Position numbers and translations under genes: made by a program
Shown: positions 25,664 through 34,864 of the stretch, piece after piece
Position numbering within the stretch: position 1 is the stretch's first letter
How the letters are laid out: every line of letters starts with the position of its first letter
The notes under the pieces: generated by a model
Database searches by the model: none
Told to the model about the DNA's origin: nothing
The model's input: only the letters and a program-made list of their open reading frames with translations
Assembly (NCBI RefSeq): GCF_002939945.1
Contig: NZ_MDEB01000006.1
Location: 186,001 to 250,000 of the forward strand
Direction of reading: 5' to 3'
DNA from: Xanthomonas arboricola pv. populi
GTDB lineage: Bacteria > Pseudomonadota > Gammaproteobacteria > Xanthomonadales > Xanthomonadaceae
Length of the DNA stretch: 64,000 nt

Positions 25664-25831
25664 CGGTCCGACGAGTGCCCGCCATGCAGTACCGGCCGCA
25701 CTTTCGATTGCAGCAGTGGCAGATGCGATTGCGCGATGGGTGGCGCACGGCCTGCGCCGTGCTGCGCTGCCGCGCGTCAGTGCGCGAGCCGGCGATTAGA
25801 CTCCAGCGCTTTCTCGATGCTGGAGCAATGC

Positions 25832-26755
25832 ATGGCGACGCAGTACGTGCCGGTTTCCCTGATTGGCGTTCCCACCGATATCGGTGCCGGCCACCGTGGT
25901 GCGCGGATGGGACCGGAGGCGCTGCGCATCGCCGGGTTGCAGGAGGCCTTGATCGGCCGCGGCGTGGAGGTGCGCGATCTGGGCAATCTGGATGGCCCGC
26001 GCAATCCCTGGCAGGCCCCGCAGGCCGGCTACCGGCATCTGGACGAGGTGGTGGCCTGGAACCAGGCGCTGATGGAGGCCAGCTATGCGCAGCTGCGCGC
26101 CGGCCGCATGCCGATCATGCTCGGTGGCGACCATTGCCTGGGCATCGGCTCGATCACCGCAGTGGCCAAATACTGCCGCGAGCAGCAACGCCCGCTACGG
26201 GTGCTGTGGCTGGATGCACACTCGGACTTCAATACCAGCGAGGTGACGCCGTCGGGCAACGTGCACGGCATGCCGGTGGCCTGCCTGTGCGGGCTGGGCC
26301 CGCAGGCGTTGACGCATCTGGGCGGCAGTGCGCCGGCGCTGCTGCCCGAGCAGGTGCGGCAAATCGGCATCCGCTCGGTGGACCCGGAGGAAAAGCGCCT
26401 GATCAAGCAGCACCGCATCGATGTCTACGACATGCGTTACATCGACGAGGCCGGCATGAAGCGCACCATGGAGACCGCCTTGCAGGGCATGAGCGAGGAC
26501 ACCCATCTGCATGTGAGCTTCGATGTGGATTTCCTCGACCCCAGCATCGCACCGGGCGTGGGTACCACCGTGCCCGGTGGGCCCAATTACCGCGAGGCGC
26601 AGCTGGTGATGGAGATGATCGCCGATACCGGGCGCATGGGGTCGCTGGACATCGTCGAGCTCAATCCGGTGCTGGACAACCGCAACGCCACGGCGGAGCT
26701 GGCGGTGGATCTGGTCGAGAGCCTGTTCGGCAAGTCGACACTGATGCGAGATTGA
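25832..26755 (+). CDS. rocF: Arginase
   Basis: A 307-residue enzyme that hydrolyses arginine to ornithine and urea. The dinuclear manganese ligands are all present: His in LGGDHCLG, the DAHSDFN triad and the two Asp of SFDVDFLDP. The substrate loop NVHGMPVA and the Glu in ELNPVLD also fit arginase rather than agmatinase. ATG at 25832 follows GGAGC. It stands alone and would supply ornithine and urea from arginine catabolism. Confidence 0.93.
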   Translation: MATQYVPVSLIGVPTDIGAGHRGARMGPEALRIAGLQEALIGRGVEVRDLGNLDGPRNPWQAPQAGYRHLDEVVAWNQALMEASYAQLRAGRMPIMLGGDHCLGIGSITAVAKYCREQQRPLRVLWLDAHSDFNTSEVTPSGNVHGMPVACLCGLGPQALTHLGGSAPALLPEQVRQIGIRSVDPEEKRLIKQHRIDVYDMRYIDEAGMKRTMETALQGMSEDTHLHVSFDVDFLDPSIAPGVGTTVPGGPNYREAQLVMEMIADTGRMGSLDIVELNPVLDNRNATAELAVDLVESLFGKSTLMRD

Positions 26756-26864
26756 TCGATGGCTGAACGCAGCACGCCACGTTCACATCAAATCCACGGC
26801 CGCGCAGTCAGATTTGGCGCCAGACACGGTGCGTGTGCACCGAACGCAGAACTGAGGAAGACCG

Positions 26865-27017
26865 ATGAAGCGATTGTTGACACTGATGGTACTGGGCCTG
26901 TTTTCGGCGGGCGTGATGACTGGCTGCAATACCATGGCTGGCGCCGGCAAGGACATGCAGGGTGCAGGCGAGAAGGTCGAAAAGAAGGCCGACAATTGCA
27001 GCGACGGTAAGTGCTGA
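26865..27017 (+). CDS. Entericidin-like small lipoprotein (first copy)
   Basis: A 50-residue lipoprotein. The signal sequence MKRLLTLMVLGLFSAGVMTGC ends in a lipobox (MTGC). The mature part NTMAGAGKDMQGAGEKVEKK follows the entericidin A/B pattern, and the C-terminus adds two cysteines (DNCSDGKC). TGAGGAAG lies just before the ATG. Escherichia coli entericidins form an antidote-toxin pair that influences cell lysis under stress. A second copy follows 82 bases downstream. Confidence 0.8.
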   Translation: MKRLLTLMVLGLFSAGVMTGCNTMAGAGKDMQGAGEKVEKKADNCSDGKC

Positions 27018-27098
27018 TCCTTGCGTTTTGTTTCATCCTAGTTGTTTGATTTGATTGATCTGCGGCAAGCCGCCGCTTTACCCACGAAGGAGTCTGTT

Positions 27099-27233
27099 AT
27101 GAAGCGTGCAATTGTGCTGCTGGTACTGTCGGTGTTGTCGGTCGGTATGCTGTCGGGTTGCAACACCGTCGCAGGTGCCGGCAAGGACGTGCAGGGCGCT
27201 GGCGAGAAGGTGGAAGACGCTGCGCGCAAGTAA
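27099..27233 (+). CDS. Entericidin-like small lipoprotein (second copy)
   Basis: A 44-residue lipoprotein with signal MKRAIVLLVLSVLSVGMLSGC (lipobox LSGC) and mature sequence NTVAGAGKDVQGAGEKVEDAARK. It is clearly paralogous to the copy upstream but lacks the Cys-containing tail. GAAGGAG precedes the start at good spacing. A strong intrinsic terminator follows, so the two genes probably share a transcript. In Escherichia coli the two family members have opposing effects; whether that holds here is unknown. Confidence 0.85.
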   Translation: MKRAIVLLVLSVLSVGMLSGCNTVAGAGKDVQGAGEKVEDAARK

Positions 27234-27250
27234 TCTAGCGCTGCATGCAG

Positions 27251-27281
27251 AAAAACGGGCCGCAAGGCCCGTTTTTTTTTT
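27251..27281 (+). terminator. Intrinsic terminator after the entericidin pair
   Basis: A seven-base stem (ACGGGCC with GGCCCGT) with loop GCAA is preceded by five A and followed by ten T, starting 18 bases after the stop codon. This is a textbook rho-independent terminator and may also work from the other strand. Confidence 0.93.
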
Positions 27282-27485
27282 GCCCGACGTTTTTGCGCAA
27301 GTAGGGCTGCGCAATAAGGTGCTGGGCACTGCGAAGGCACCGCCAATGCGACAGAAGTGCGCCGTAAGCGTAGCAACCGTTCAGTGCGGTGAGTGCGGGT
27401 TTGACGGCTTTTGATCTACAGCGAACGGCGCCATGGGCAACCTGCGCAGACGGTCAATCGCGGCCGCATCAGCGGAGTCGACGCA

Positions 27486-27695
27486 ATGAACACTGACATC
27501 ATTTCCGGCAAGTGGACCCAGCTCAAGGGCAAGGCGCAGGCCAAGTGGGGCGACCTCACCGACGACGATTTCAAGGTTGCCGAAGGCAATGCCGAATATC
27601 TGCAGGGCAAGCTCCAGGAACGTTACGGCTGGGATCGCGACCGCGCCCAGACCGAAGTGCGTGCCTTCGAAAAGTCGTTGCGCGACGACACCTGA
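27486..27695 (+). CDS. CsbD family stress-response protein
   Basis: A 69-residue soluble protein. The family pattern is complete: [21 protein letters not shown], then [13 protein letters not shown]. CsbD-like proteins are induced by general stress in Bacillus and by osmotic stress in enterobacteria; the molecular role is unknown. It stands alone between terminators and probably has its own promoter in the 27282-27485 gap. Confidence 0.88.
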   Translation: MNTDIISGKWTQLKGKAQAKWGDLTDDDFKVAEGNAEYLQGKLQERYGWDRDRAQTEVRAFEKSLRDDT

Positions 27696-27746
27696 CGCTG
27701 CCGCGCAATCGCGCCCACCCGTCGTGGTGAGCGCGAACTGCACACG

Positions 27747-27769
27747 ACGGGCCGCTCGATGCGGCCCGT
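27747..27769 (+). terminator. Hairpin after the CsbD gene
   Basis: Nine-base arms, ACGGGCCGC and GCGGCCCGT, enclose the loop TCGAT about 50 bases after the stop. The trailing T-run is only two bases, so termination may be weak or factor-assisted. Confidence 0.55.
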
Positions 27770-27878
27770 TGCGCGTCCGCCGCCGCTGCCGGCAAGCAGC
27801 AGCCATCAAACGCGGTCGCGTTCATGCCAGGGGCACGGAACCGCTAAACTTGCGTGCTGACTCCCTGGCCTTACGCAG

Positions 27879-29168
27879 ATGACCACTCGCGTCCTTACCG
27901 GCATCACCACCTCCGGCACCCCGCATCTGGGCAATTACGTCGGTGCGATCCGCCCGGCCATCCAGGCCAGTGCGGCTGCCGATGCGGAAAGCTTCTATTT
28001 CCTGGCCGACCTGCATAGCCTGATCAAGGCGCAGGACCCGGTGCGGACGCAACGCTCCACGCTGGAGATCGCGGCCAGCTGGCTGGCCTGCGGCCTGGAC
28101 CCGGAAACGGTGTGGTTCTATCGCCAGTCCGATGTGCCGGAGACCACCGAGTTGCTGTGGCTGCTGACCTGCGTGGCCGGCAAGGGCATCCTCAACCGCG
28201 CGCATGCCTACAAGGCGGCGGTGGACAAGAATCGCGCCGACGGCGAAGACGACGATGCGGGCGTGACCGCCGGCTTGTTCATGTATCCGGTGTTGATGGC
28301 CGCAGACATCCTGATCTTCAACGCGCACAAGGTGCCGGTGGGACGCGACCAGATCCAGCATATCGAGATGGCGCGCGATTTCGCCCAGCGCTTCAATCAC
28401 GTGTATGGCCGCGACTTTTTCGCCCTGCCCGAGGCGGTGATCGACGAGCAGGTCTCGACGTTGCCGGGTCTGGACGGCCGCAAGATGAGCAAGAGCTACG
28501 GCAACACGATTCCGCTGTTCGCCCCGCGCGAGGAATTGCGCAAGCTGGTGTTCTCCATCCTCACCGATTCGCGCGCGCCGGGCCAGGCCAAGGACACCCA
28601 GGGGTCGGCGTTGTTCCAGCTGTATCAGGCCTTCGCCACGCCGCAGGAAACGGCGGCCTTTGCGCAGGCCTTTGCCGATGGCATCGGCTGGGGCGATGCC
28701 AAGCAGCAGCTGTTCGAGCGGATCGATCAGGAGATCGCACCGCTGCGCACGCGTTATGAAGCGCTGATGGCCGAGCCGGCCAAGATCGAGGAGATTCTGC
28801 GCGCCGGTGGCGCACGTCTGCGCGCGCGCTACGCCACGCCGTTTCTGGCCGAGCTGCGTGCTGCGGTGGGCCTGCGCGATCTGTCCAGCCAAGGCGATGC
28901 GGCTGCGACGCCGGTGGGCGAGAAGAGTGCGCCGCCGGTGTTCAAGCAATACCGCGAGAGCGATGGGCAGTTCTATTTCAAGTTCAACGATGGTGCCGGT
29001 GCGTTGCTGCTGCAGAGCGATGGTTTCGCCTCGCCACGCGATGCGGGTCAGCTGATTGCCCGGCTGAAGCAGGCCGAGCAGGGCAGCGACCTGCAATTGC
29101 CGGGCGTGCATGCGCAGGCGGATGCGGACGTGATCCTGGCGGCGATGCGCGTGTTGCGCGAGGCGTAA
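27879..29168 (+). CDS. trpS: Tryptophan-tRNA ligase
   Basis: A 429-residue class I synthetase charging tRNA-Trp. The HIGH-type motif is TSGTPHLGNYVGAI (residues 9-22) and the KMSKS motif is intact in LDGRKMSKSYGNT. The usual bacterial enzyme is about 330 residues. This one has an extra C-terminal domain of about 90 residues (from about 340, YRESDGQFYFKFND onward), as in xanthomonad and related long-type TrpS. Essential housekeeping gene with no operon partner visible. Confidence 0.95.
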   Translation: MTTRVLTGITTSGTPHLGNYVGAIRPAIQASAAADAESFYFLADLHSLIKAQDPVRTQRSTLEIAASWLACGLDPETVWFYRQSDVPETTELLWLLTCVAGKGILNRAHAYKAAVDKNRADGEDDDAGVTAGLFMYPVLMAADILIFNAHKVPVGRDQIQHIEMARDFAQRFNHVYGRDFFALPEAVIDEQVSTLPGLDGRKMSKSYGNTIPLFAPREELRKLVFSILTDSRAPGQAKDTQGSALFQLYQAFATPQETAAFAQAFADGIGWGDAKQQLFERIDQEIAPLRTRYEALMAEPAKIEEILRAGGARLRARYATPFLAELRAAVGLRDLSSQGDAAATPVGEKSAPPVFKQYRESDGQFYFKFNDGAGALLLQSDGFASPRDAGQLIARLKQAEQGSDLQLPGVHAQADADVILAAMRVLREA

Positions 29169-29225
29169 CGACACCCGTGAAGCCGGTGGCTAGACTGTGG
29201 CCTCTCGCATAGCCGTGGGGGAGCA

Positions 29226-30170
29226 ATGACAGCGACCGCCGATTCCAGCATCCAGACCATCGACACCGGCTTTGGCGGTGTGCAGTTCGATGCGGCGTAC
29301 CTGATCGTCGAGGCGCAACGCGGCGCCTTCGTCGATTGTGGTACTTCGTTGTCGGTGCCGCAGATGCTGGCCGCGTTGCGATCGGCCGGGTTGACGTCGG
29401 CGCAGGTAGACTGGCTGATCCTGACCCACGTGCATCTGGATCACGCCGGTGGCGCGGGGGCCTTGCTGCAGCACCTGCCCAATGCGCGGGTGCTGGTGCA
29501 TCCGCGCGGCGCGCCGCACATGATCGACCCCGCCCGACTGATCGCCGGTGCCACGGCGGTGTATGGCGAGGCGGAAATGGCGCGCAGTTACGGCGCGATC
29601 GTGCCGGTGCCGGCCGAGCGCGTGGTGGAAGCGGCCGACGGACAGACCGTGATGCTGGGCGAGCGCGCGCTGCGCACCATCGAGACGCCGGGCCACGCAC
29701 GGCATCATCTGTGCGTGTGGGATGCGCGCAGCCGCAGCTGGTTCACCGGCGACACCTTCGGCCTGTCGTATCGCCAGCTCGATAGCGCGCAAGGCGCCTT
29801 CATCCTGCCGACCTCCTCGCCGGTGCAATTCGAGCCGGAGGCGATGCTGCACTCGATCGCGCGGCTGATGGAGACTGCGCCGCGGGCGATGTATCTCACC
29901 CATTACGGCCGGGTCGAATCGCCGGCGCCACTGGCGCAGGCGCTGGTCGAGCAGATCCATGCGATGACAGCCATCGCGCTGGACTGCGCGCAGCGTGCGG
30001 ACCGCCATCGCTGCATGGTGGCGGCGTTGAGCGAGCTGTATCTGCAGCGCGCCCGCCTGCACGGCTGCCGGCTGGACGATGCGCGCGTGGCGCAGTTGCT
30101 GGGCACCGATATCGAACTCAACGCGCAGGGCCTGGCGTGCTGGCTGGATCGCGCGACGCGTACGAATTAG
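29226..30170 (+). CDS. MBL-fold metallohydrolase
   Basis: A 314-residue metallo-beta-lactamase-fold hydrolase. The zinc motif is THVHLDHAGG (about 66-75), further ligands are His in ETPGHARHHL and Asp in WFTGDTFG, and the last His is in YLTHYGRV. The C-terminal about 80 residues are helical and family-specific. The substrate cannot be told; such proteins include glyoxalase II-like and lactonase-like enzymes. It lies 57 bases after trpS on the same strand. Confidence 0.85.
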   Translation: MTATADSSIQTIDTGFGGVQFDAAYLIVEAQRGAFVDCGTSLSVPQMLAALRSAGLTSAQVDWLILTHVHLDHAGGAGALLQHLPNARVLVHPRGAPHMIDPARLIAGATAVYGEAEMARSYGAIVPVPAERVVEAADGQTVMLGERALRTIETPGHARHHLCVWDARSRSWFTGDTFGLSYRQLDSAQGAFILPTSSPVQFEPEAMLHSIARLMETAPRAMYLTHYGRVESPAPLAQALVEQIHAMTAIALDCAQRADRHRCMVAALSELYLQRARLHGCRLDDARVAQLLGTDIELNAQGLACWLDRATRTN

Positions 30171-30261
30171 CGCTACTGGAGCGGGTGCGCCCCCACTCGC
30201 TCGAACGCTGCAGCGAGTCGTATCGTCGTTCGGCGACAGTCAAAAGCCGCGTCAGTCGAGC

Positions 30262-30366
30262 GCGGGGTGCCCTCACCGCTTGCGGGACACGCCGTGAACC
30301 CGTCCCTGGGGCTCGGTGGCGGCATCCATGCCGCCACACGGCCCCGCAAGCGGCGAGGACACCGCA
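30262..30366. repeat. MITE-like intergenic inverted repeat (copy 1)
   Basis: About 105 bases that can fold on themselves. The outer arms, CCTCACCGCTTGCGGGAC on the left and the complement in CCCCGCAAGCGGCGAGG on the right, match with few differences. An inner palindrome, GTGGCGGCAT-CC-ATGCCGCCAC (30316-30337), forms the tip. The layout, including the GGCATCCATGCC core, matches a second element at 46484-46593, although the arm sequences differ. Such elements are common between genes in Xanthomonas. No gene lies in 30171-30531. Confidence 0.75.
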
Positions 30367-30531
30367 CCAGGAAGTTGGTCGGCTGCTTTCTTGAAAGCGT
30401 GTTGCTCGGCCTGCGGTGGCAGACGAGACGTTTGCAGGTTGCGTATTGAAAGCGTGTCTGTTGTCCCGTGGCGGGGGCGCGCTTGTAAACTGTGTGTCAT
30501 CTATCTGTTGCAAGGCCATGCCGTGAATCCG

Positions 30532-32184
30532 ATGCGCATCCTGTTGTTGTCCGCCTGCCTGTTCGTGGGAGGCGTGGCGCAGGCCGCCAACGATCTGCCC
30601 GGCGGCGGCATCGATGCCGAAGCGCTGTCGCGGCATGTGCGCCTGCTGGCATCGGACGAGTTCGAGGGCCGGGCGCCGGCCAGTGCCGGCGAGCAGCGCA
30701 CGGTCGATTACCTGGTCGAGCAGTTCAAGGCTGGCGGCCTGCAGCCGGGTGGCGAGCAGGGCGGTTGGACCCAGGCAGTGCCGTTGGTACGCGCCCAGGT
30801 CGATGGCCCGGTGCGCGCCAGCCTGCGTGTCGGCGGCAAGACCCAGGCGCTGGTCAATGGCAGCGATGTGACCCTGCAGAGCCTGCGTCCGCAGGACGCG
30901 GTGAGCTTGAAGAATGCACCGCTGGTGTTCGTGGGCTACGGCATCAGCGCGCCGGAGCGGCAGTGGGACGACTACAAGGGCGTGGACCTGCGCGGCAAGA
31001 TCGCGGTGGTGCTGATCAACGATGCCGACTTTGAATCCAGCCAGCCTGGCGCATTCGATGGCAAGGCGGTGACCTATTACGGTCGCTGGACCTACAAGTA
31101 CGAAGAGGCTGCGCGTCGCGGGGCCGCCGGCGTGTTGATCGTGCACGAGACCGCGCCGGCCGCGTACGGCTGGGCGACGGTGCAGAGTTCGGGCCTGTCG
31201 CCGTTGTTCGATATCGAACGCAGCGATGCCGATGCGAAGGCGCAGCACGTACCGGTGCGTGGCTGGGTGCAGCAGGCATTGGCGGTGTCGCTGTTCCAGC
31301 GCGCCGGGCTGGATTTTGCGCAGGCCAAGCAGCGCGCGCAGCAGCGCGATTTCGCACCGATGGCGTTGGGCGATGCGACGCTGTCGGTAGACTTCAAGCT
31401 CAAGCGCGAGCGCGTGGTCACGCACAACGTGGTGGCCAAGCTCACCGGCAGCCGACATCCGGACGAGACGGTGATCTTCTCCGCGCACTGGGATGCGTTC
31501 GGCGTGGGCAAGGCCGATGCCGACGGCGACACGGTACGGCGTGGCGCGGTGGACAACGCCACCGGCGTGGCCAGCGTGCTGGAGCTGGCACGCGTGTTCG
31601 CCGCCGGCCCCAAGCCGCAGCGCACGCTGTATTTCATCGCGTTGACGGCGGAAGAGAAGGGCCTGCTCGGCGCCAATTATTACGCCGCCCATCCGCTGGC
31701 GCCATTGGACAAGACCGTGGCGGTGCTCAACATGGAGATGTTCAGCCCCGATGGCCCCACGCGCGATATCGCCTCGTGGGGACGCGGACGGGTGTCGCTG
31801 GAAGGCGATCTGGAAACGGCCGCCAAGGCGCGCGGTCGCAGCTATTCGCCGGACCCGAATCTGGAAGCGGGCTTTTTCTACCGCGCCGACCATTTCGCCT
31901 TTGCACGCATGGGCGTGCCGGCGATCACCGCAGGCCCCGGTCTGGACATGCTCGAAGGCGGCGTGGCGGCCGGCAAGGCGCTGCGCGACAAGTATTTTGC
32001 CGAGTGCTATCACCAGCCCTGCGACCGCTGGACCCCGCAATGGGACGCCAGCGGCCACGCGGCCGACACCACCCTGGTCTACGACGTGGGCGTGGCGCTG
32101 GCCAACGGCCGGCAGTGGCCGAGCTGGCAGGACGGCTCGGAGTTCAAGGCGATCCGCGCCAGCAGCGATGCCGCACGCAAGTAG
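30532..32184 (+). CDS. Exported M28 family zinc aminopeptidase
   Basis: A 550-residue peptidase with a signal peptide (MRILLLSACLFVGGVAQAA). A protease-associated (PA) domain lies at about 100-290 (VFVGYGISAPERQWDDY, RGAAGVLIVHE). The M28 domain begins near 300: zinc ligands are His in FSAHWDAFG, Asp in AVDNATGVA, Glu-Glu in TAEEKGLLG, and Asp/His further down (YRADHFAFA). It would release N-terminal residues from peptides in the periplasm or outside. A GTG at 30523 (three residues longer) is an alternative start. Confidence 0.9.
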   Translation: MRILLLSACLFVGGVAQAANDLPGGGIDAEALSRHVRLLASDEFEGRAPASAGEQRTVDYLVEQFKAGGLQPGGEQGGWTQAVPLVRAQVDGPVRASLRVGGKTQALVNGSDVTLQSLRPQDAVSLKNAPLVFVGYGISAPERQWDDYKGVDLRGKIAVVLINDADFESSQPGAFDGKAVTYYGRWTYKYEEAARRGAAGVLIVHETAPAAYGWATVQSSGLSPLFDIERSDADAKAQHVPVRGWVQQALAVSLFQRAGLDFAQAKQRAQQRDFAPMALGDATLSVDFKLKRERVVTHNVVAKLTGSRHPDETVIFSAHWDAFGVGKADADGDTVRRGAVDNATGVASVLELARVFAAGPKPQRTLYFIALTAEEKGLLGANYYAAHPLAPLDKTVAVLNMEMFSPDGPTRDIASWGRGRVSLEGDLETAAKARGRSYSPDPNLEAGFFYRADHFAFARMGVPAITAGPGLDMLEGGVAAGKALRDKYFAECYHQPCDRWTPQWDASGHAADTTLVYDVGVALANGRQWPSWQDGSEFKAIRASSDAARK

Positions 32185-32307
32185 GGTCAGCGGTGAGCGG
32201 ACGTCTGGCGTTTCAAGCGCGGGCGTCGAGCGACCGGCGATGCGCGCGTTCACTGCATCCGGCCGTTGCGTGGCGGTTCGTCCAACTGGCTTCCGGCGGC
32301 CGCGCGG

Positions 32308-32691
32308 CTATTTGCGGCACGGATAGCGCTTGGCCAGCGCCTGTACGATCAACGCGGGTGCGGCTTCGTCCAGGCGCGCATCGGGTAGCGCGCCGATATC
32401 GCTGATGATCGCCGGCAGATCCGGCGTGCCGCGTTTGCCGGCCGGCATGCACCAGTGCGTGCGGTAGCTGCTGCTGGCGACACCGAGCAGGTAAGCGCCG
32501 GCGCGGTTTGCCGAGAGCATGACCTTGAGTTCGGCTTGTTCGGGCGCGATCTCCGGCGCCAACGAACCGTCCAGCCCGGCCTCGAGAAGTTTGCGTCCGC
32601 TGGGTTCCCAGGGTTCGGGGACGCGCGCCGACGCACTGGCCGATAGCACGGTCAGGGCGGCCAAGGTCAACCAGGTGACGCGACGCTGCAT
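32308..32691 (-). CDS. Small exported Rap1a/Tai-like protein
   Basis: A 127-residue protein with a signal peptide (MQRRVTWLTLAALTVLSASASA). The C-terminal half, HWCMPAGKRGTPDLPAIISD and APALIVQALAKRYPC, resembles the Rap1a/Tai fold: a conserved first Cys in a W/F-C-x-P context and a final Cys in YPC that would form a disulfide. Family members include periplasmic immunity proteins against type VI amidase effectors, but many are orphans of unknown role. No effector gene is nearby. The start follows GGAG at good spacing. Family assignment rests on pattern memory only. Confidence 0.6.
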   Translation of the reverse strand: MQRRVTWLTLAALTVLSASASARVPEPWEPSGRKLLEAGLDGSLAPEIAPEQAELKVMLSANRAGAYLLGVASSSYRTHWCMPAGKRGTPDLPAIISDIGALPDARLDEAAPALIVQALAKRYPCRK

Positions 32692-32809
32692 AGGCACTCC
32701 GGGCCGAGGATCCATGCGCACCATAACGCGGCAGGCGGTTGAGGGCGTACGCCGTTGGCGTGGGCAGGTGATCTAGAATTGAAGCTTCCGCTGCACTTGG
32801 CAATCTCCG

Positions 32810-33706
32810 ATGTCCTCTTCACACGATGCTGCTGCGCCCGCGCGCAGCGGCCTGGTCGTTGTCGCTTTGTTGCTGGTCTATGTGGTGTGGGGCTCGACCT
32901 ATCTGGCGATCCGCTTTGCGTTGGAAGGCGGTGCGCTACCGCTGACCATGGTGTCCGGGGCGCGCTTTATCGTGGCCGGCACGGTGCTGTATGCGGTGCT
33001 GCGCTGGCGCGGTGTGGTTGCGCCGACGCGCGCGCAGTGGAAGAACGTGGCGGTGATGGGCGCGGCCTTGTTGCTGCTGGGCAACGGCATGGTGGTGCTG
33101 GCCGAGCGCAGCGTGTCGTCCGGCCTGGCCGCCACGTCGGTGGCGTCGGTGCCGCTGTGGATGGCCTTGTTCGGTGCCTTGCGCGGGCAGCACGCCAGCC
33201 GTGGCGAATGGCTGGGCATCGTGATCGGTTTTCTGGGCGTGGTCTGGCTCAATGCCGGCAGCAGCCTGACCGCCACGCCGGGTGGGCTGGTGTTGTTGCT
33301 GATCGCGCCGATCGGCTGGGCATTCGGCTCGGTGTGGTCGCGCGGACGCGACCTGCCTTCGCCGTTCATGACCGCCGCCGGGCAGATGCTATGCGGCGGC
33401 GTGTTGCTGGTCGGCACCGGCCTGCTGATCGGCGAGCGGCCCCAGAGCCTGCCGACATCGCAGGGGCTGCTGGCCGTGGCCTACCTGTGCGTATTCGGCT
33501 CGATCGTGGCGTTTACCGCCTACGTGTGGCTGCTGCATCACGTGCGCCCGGCGTTGGCCGGCAGCTACGCCTACGTCAACCCGGTGATTGCGGTGGCGCT
33601 GGGCGCCTGGCTGGGGCATGAGCGTTTCAGCGCGCACGACATCGGCGCGATGGCGGTGATCCTGTCCGGCGTGCTGGTGGTGACCCTGGCCAAGGCGCGG
33701 CGATGA
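32810..33706 (+). CDS. yedA: EamA/DMT-type inner-membrane transporter, YedA-like
   Basis: A 298-residue protein with ten predicted membrane helices in two EamA halves. The N-terminal VYVVWGSTYLAIRFAL motif and the closing NPVIAVALGAWLGHERF are typical of YedA-like drug/metabolite exporters. The substrate is unknown. The stop overlaps the start of the next transporter gene (ATGA), so both are co-expressed. Confidence 0.86.
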   Translation: MSSSHDAAAPARSGLVVVALLLVYVVWGSTYLAIRFALEGGALPLTMVSGARFIVAGTVLYAVLRWRGVVAPTRAQWKNVAVMGAALLLLGNGMVVLAERSVSSGLAATSVASVPLWMALFGALRGQHASRGEWLGIVIGFLGVVWLNAGSSLTATPGGLVLLLIAPIGWAFGSVWSRGRDLPSPFMTAAGQMLCGGVLLVGTGLLIGERPQSLPTSQGLLAVAYLCVFGSIVAFTAYVWLLHHVRPALAGSYAYVNPVIAVALGAWLGHERFSAHDIGAMAVILSGVLVVTLAKARR

Positions 33707-34614
33707 CGGCGGTTTCGCCGATCGAGGCACGTCGTGGACTGCTGATCACCGCATCGACCTTTGTGATCTGGGGCCTGGTGCCGCTGTACTGGCATCTGCT
33801 CAAGGCGGTGCCGTCGCTGCAGATCATCGCGCACCGCATCGTCTGGAGCGCGTTGCTGGTGGTGGTGTGGTTGCTGGCCACCTCGGGCCTGCGCTGGTGG
33901 CGCGCCATCGCCGCGCAGCCGCGCGCGTTATGGATGCTGGCCGGCAGCAGCGTGGCGATCGCGTTCAACTGGGGCCTGTACATCTGGGCGATCAACGCCG
34001 GTCATGTGATCGAAGCCAGCCTGGGTTACTTCATCAATCCGCTGCTGAGCGTGTTGCTGGGTGTGCTGGTGCTGAAGGAACGCCTGCAGCGCATTCAATG
34101 GGTGGCGGTGGTATGCGCGGCGGTGGGCGTGCTGTGGCTGACCCTGGATGCCGGTGCACCGCCGTGGATCGCGCTGGGGCTGGCGCTCTCGTTCGGTGCC
34201 TACGGCCTGCTGCGCAAGCTGGTGGCAGTGGATCCGGTGGCCGGGCTGGGCGTGGAAAGCGTGTATCTGTGCGTGCCGGCACTGCTGCTGGCGGGCTGGG
34301 GCGAGCAGGGCCATGGCGGCGCCTTCCTGAGCGGCTGGGACCTGCGCACCGATCTGTTGCTGATCTTCGGCGGCGTGTTGACCGCAGTGCCGCTGATCGG
34401 GTTTGCGTATGGCGTGCGGCGGATTCCGCTGTCGCTGGTGGGCATCCTGCAGTACATCGCGCCGAGCCTGCAGTTGCTGCTGGGCGTGTGGTTCTTCCAC
34501 GAGCCGTTCGATCAGGCGCGCGCGATTGGATTTGCCGCGATCTGGGTCGGGCTGCTGCTGTTCGTCGGCGATAGCGTGTGGCGGTCGCGGCGGCCGGCTG
34601 TGGTGGTTCCCTAA
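33703..34614 (+). CDS. rarD: EamA transporter RarD
   Basis: A 303-residue, ten-helix membrane protein. RarD marks are FVIWGLVPLYWHLLK at the start, AHRIVWSALL, NWGLYIWAINAGHVIEASLGYFINPL (split here by length limits) and the C-terminal LQYIAPSLQLLLGVWFFHE. RarD is linked in some species to chloramphenicol sensitivity, though its transport substrate is not settled. It is translationally coupled to the transporter gene upstream. Confidence 0.9.
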   Translation: MTAVSPIEARRGLLITASTFVIWGLVPLYWHLLKAVPSLQIIAHRIVWSALLVVVWLLATSGLRWWRAIAAQPRALWMLAGSSVAIAFNWGLYIWAINAGHVIEASLGYFINPLLSVLLGVLVLKERLQRIQWVAVVCAAVGVLWLTLDAGAPPWIALGLALSFGAYGLLRKLVAVDPVAGLGVESVYLCVPALLLAGWGEQGHGGAFLSGWDLRTDLLLIFGGVLTAVPLIGFAYGVRRIPLSLVGILQYIAPSLQLLLGVWFFHEPFDQARAIGFAAIWVGLLLFVGDSVWRSRRPAVVVP

Positions 34615-34864
34615 GCATCGGTCGTGCGCGCTCCGGGTGATCGCGCAGCGACTGCGTTGCGTGGTGGGCAGCAGTGCGGTTGCGCGATTCGGCAGGCTGT
34701 CGTTGCGCAGCTTTCCGTCTGGATGCAGGGCGACCAACGAGCACGGCGCTCAGCGCCGTGCAGGCGCAGTCGCTGCTCGACATCGGCATGTCATTCGTAC
34801 ACGTCGGTCGGAGCGTGCAGTCCGCTTCCACCTGAGGACCGCGCGCGACGTTTGTCGGCCGCTC

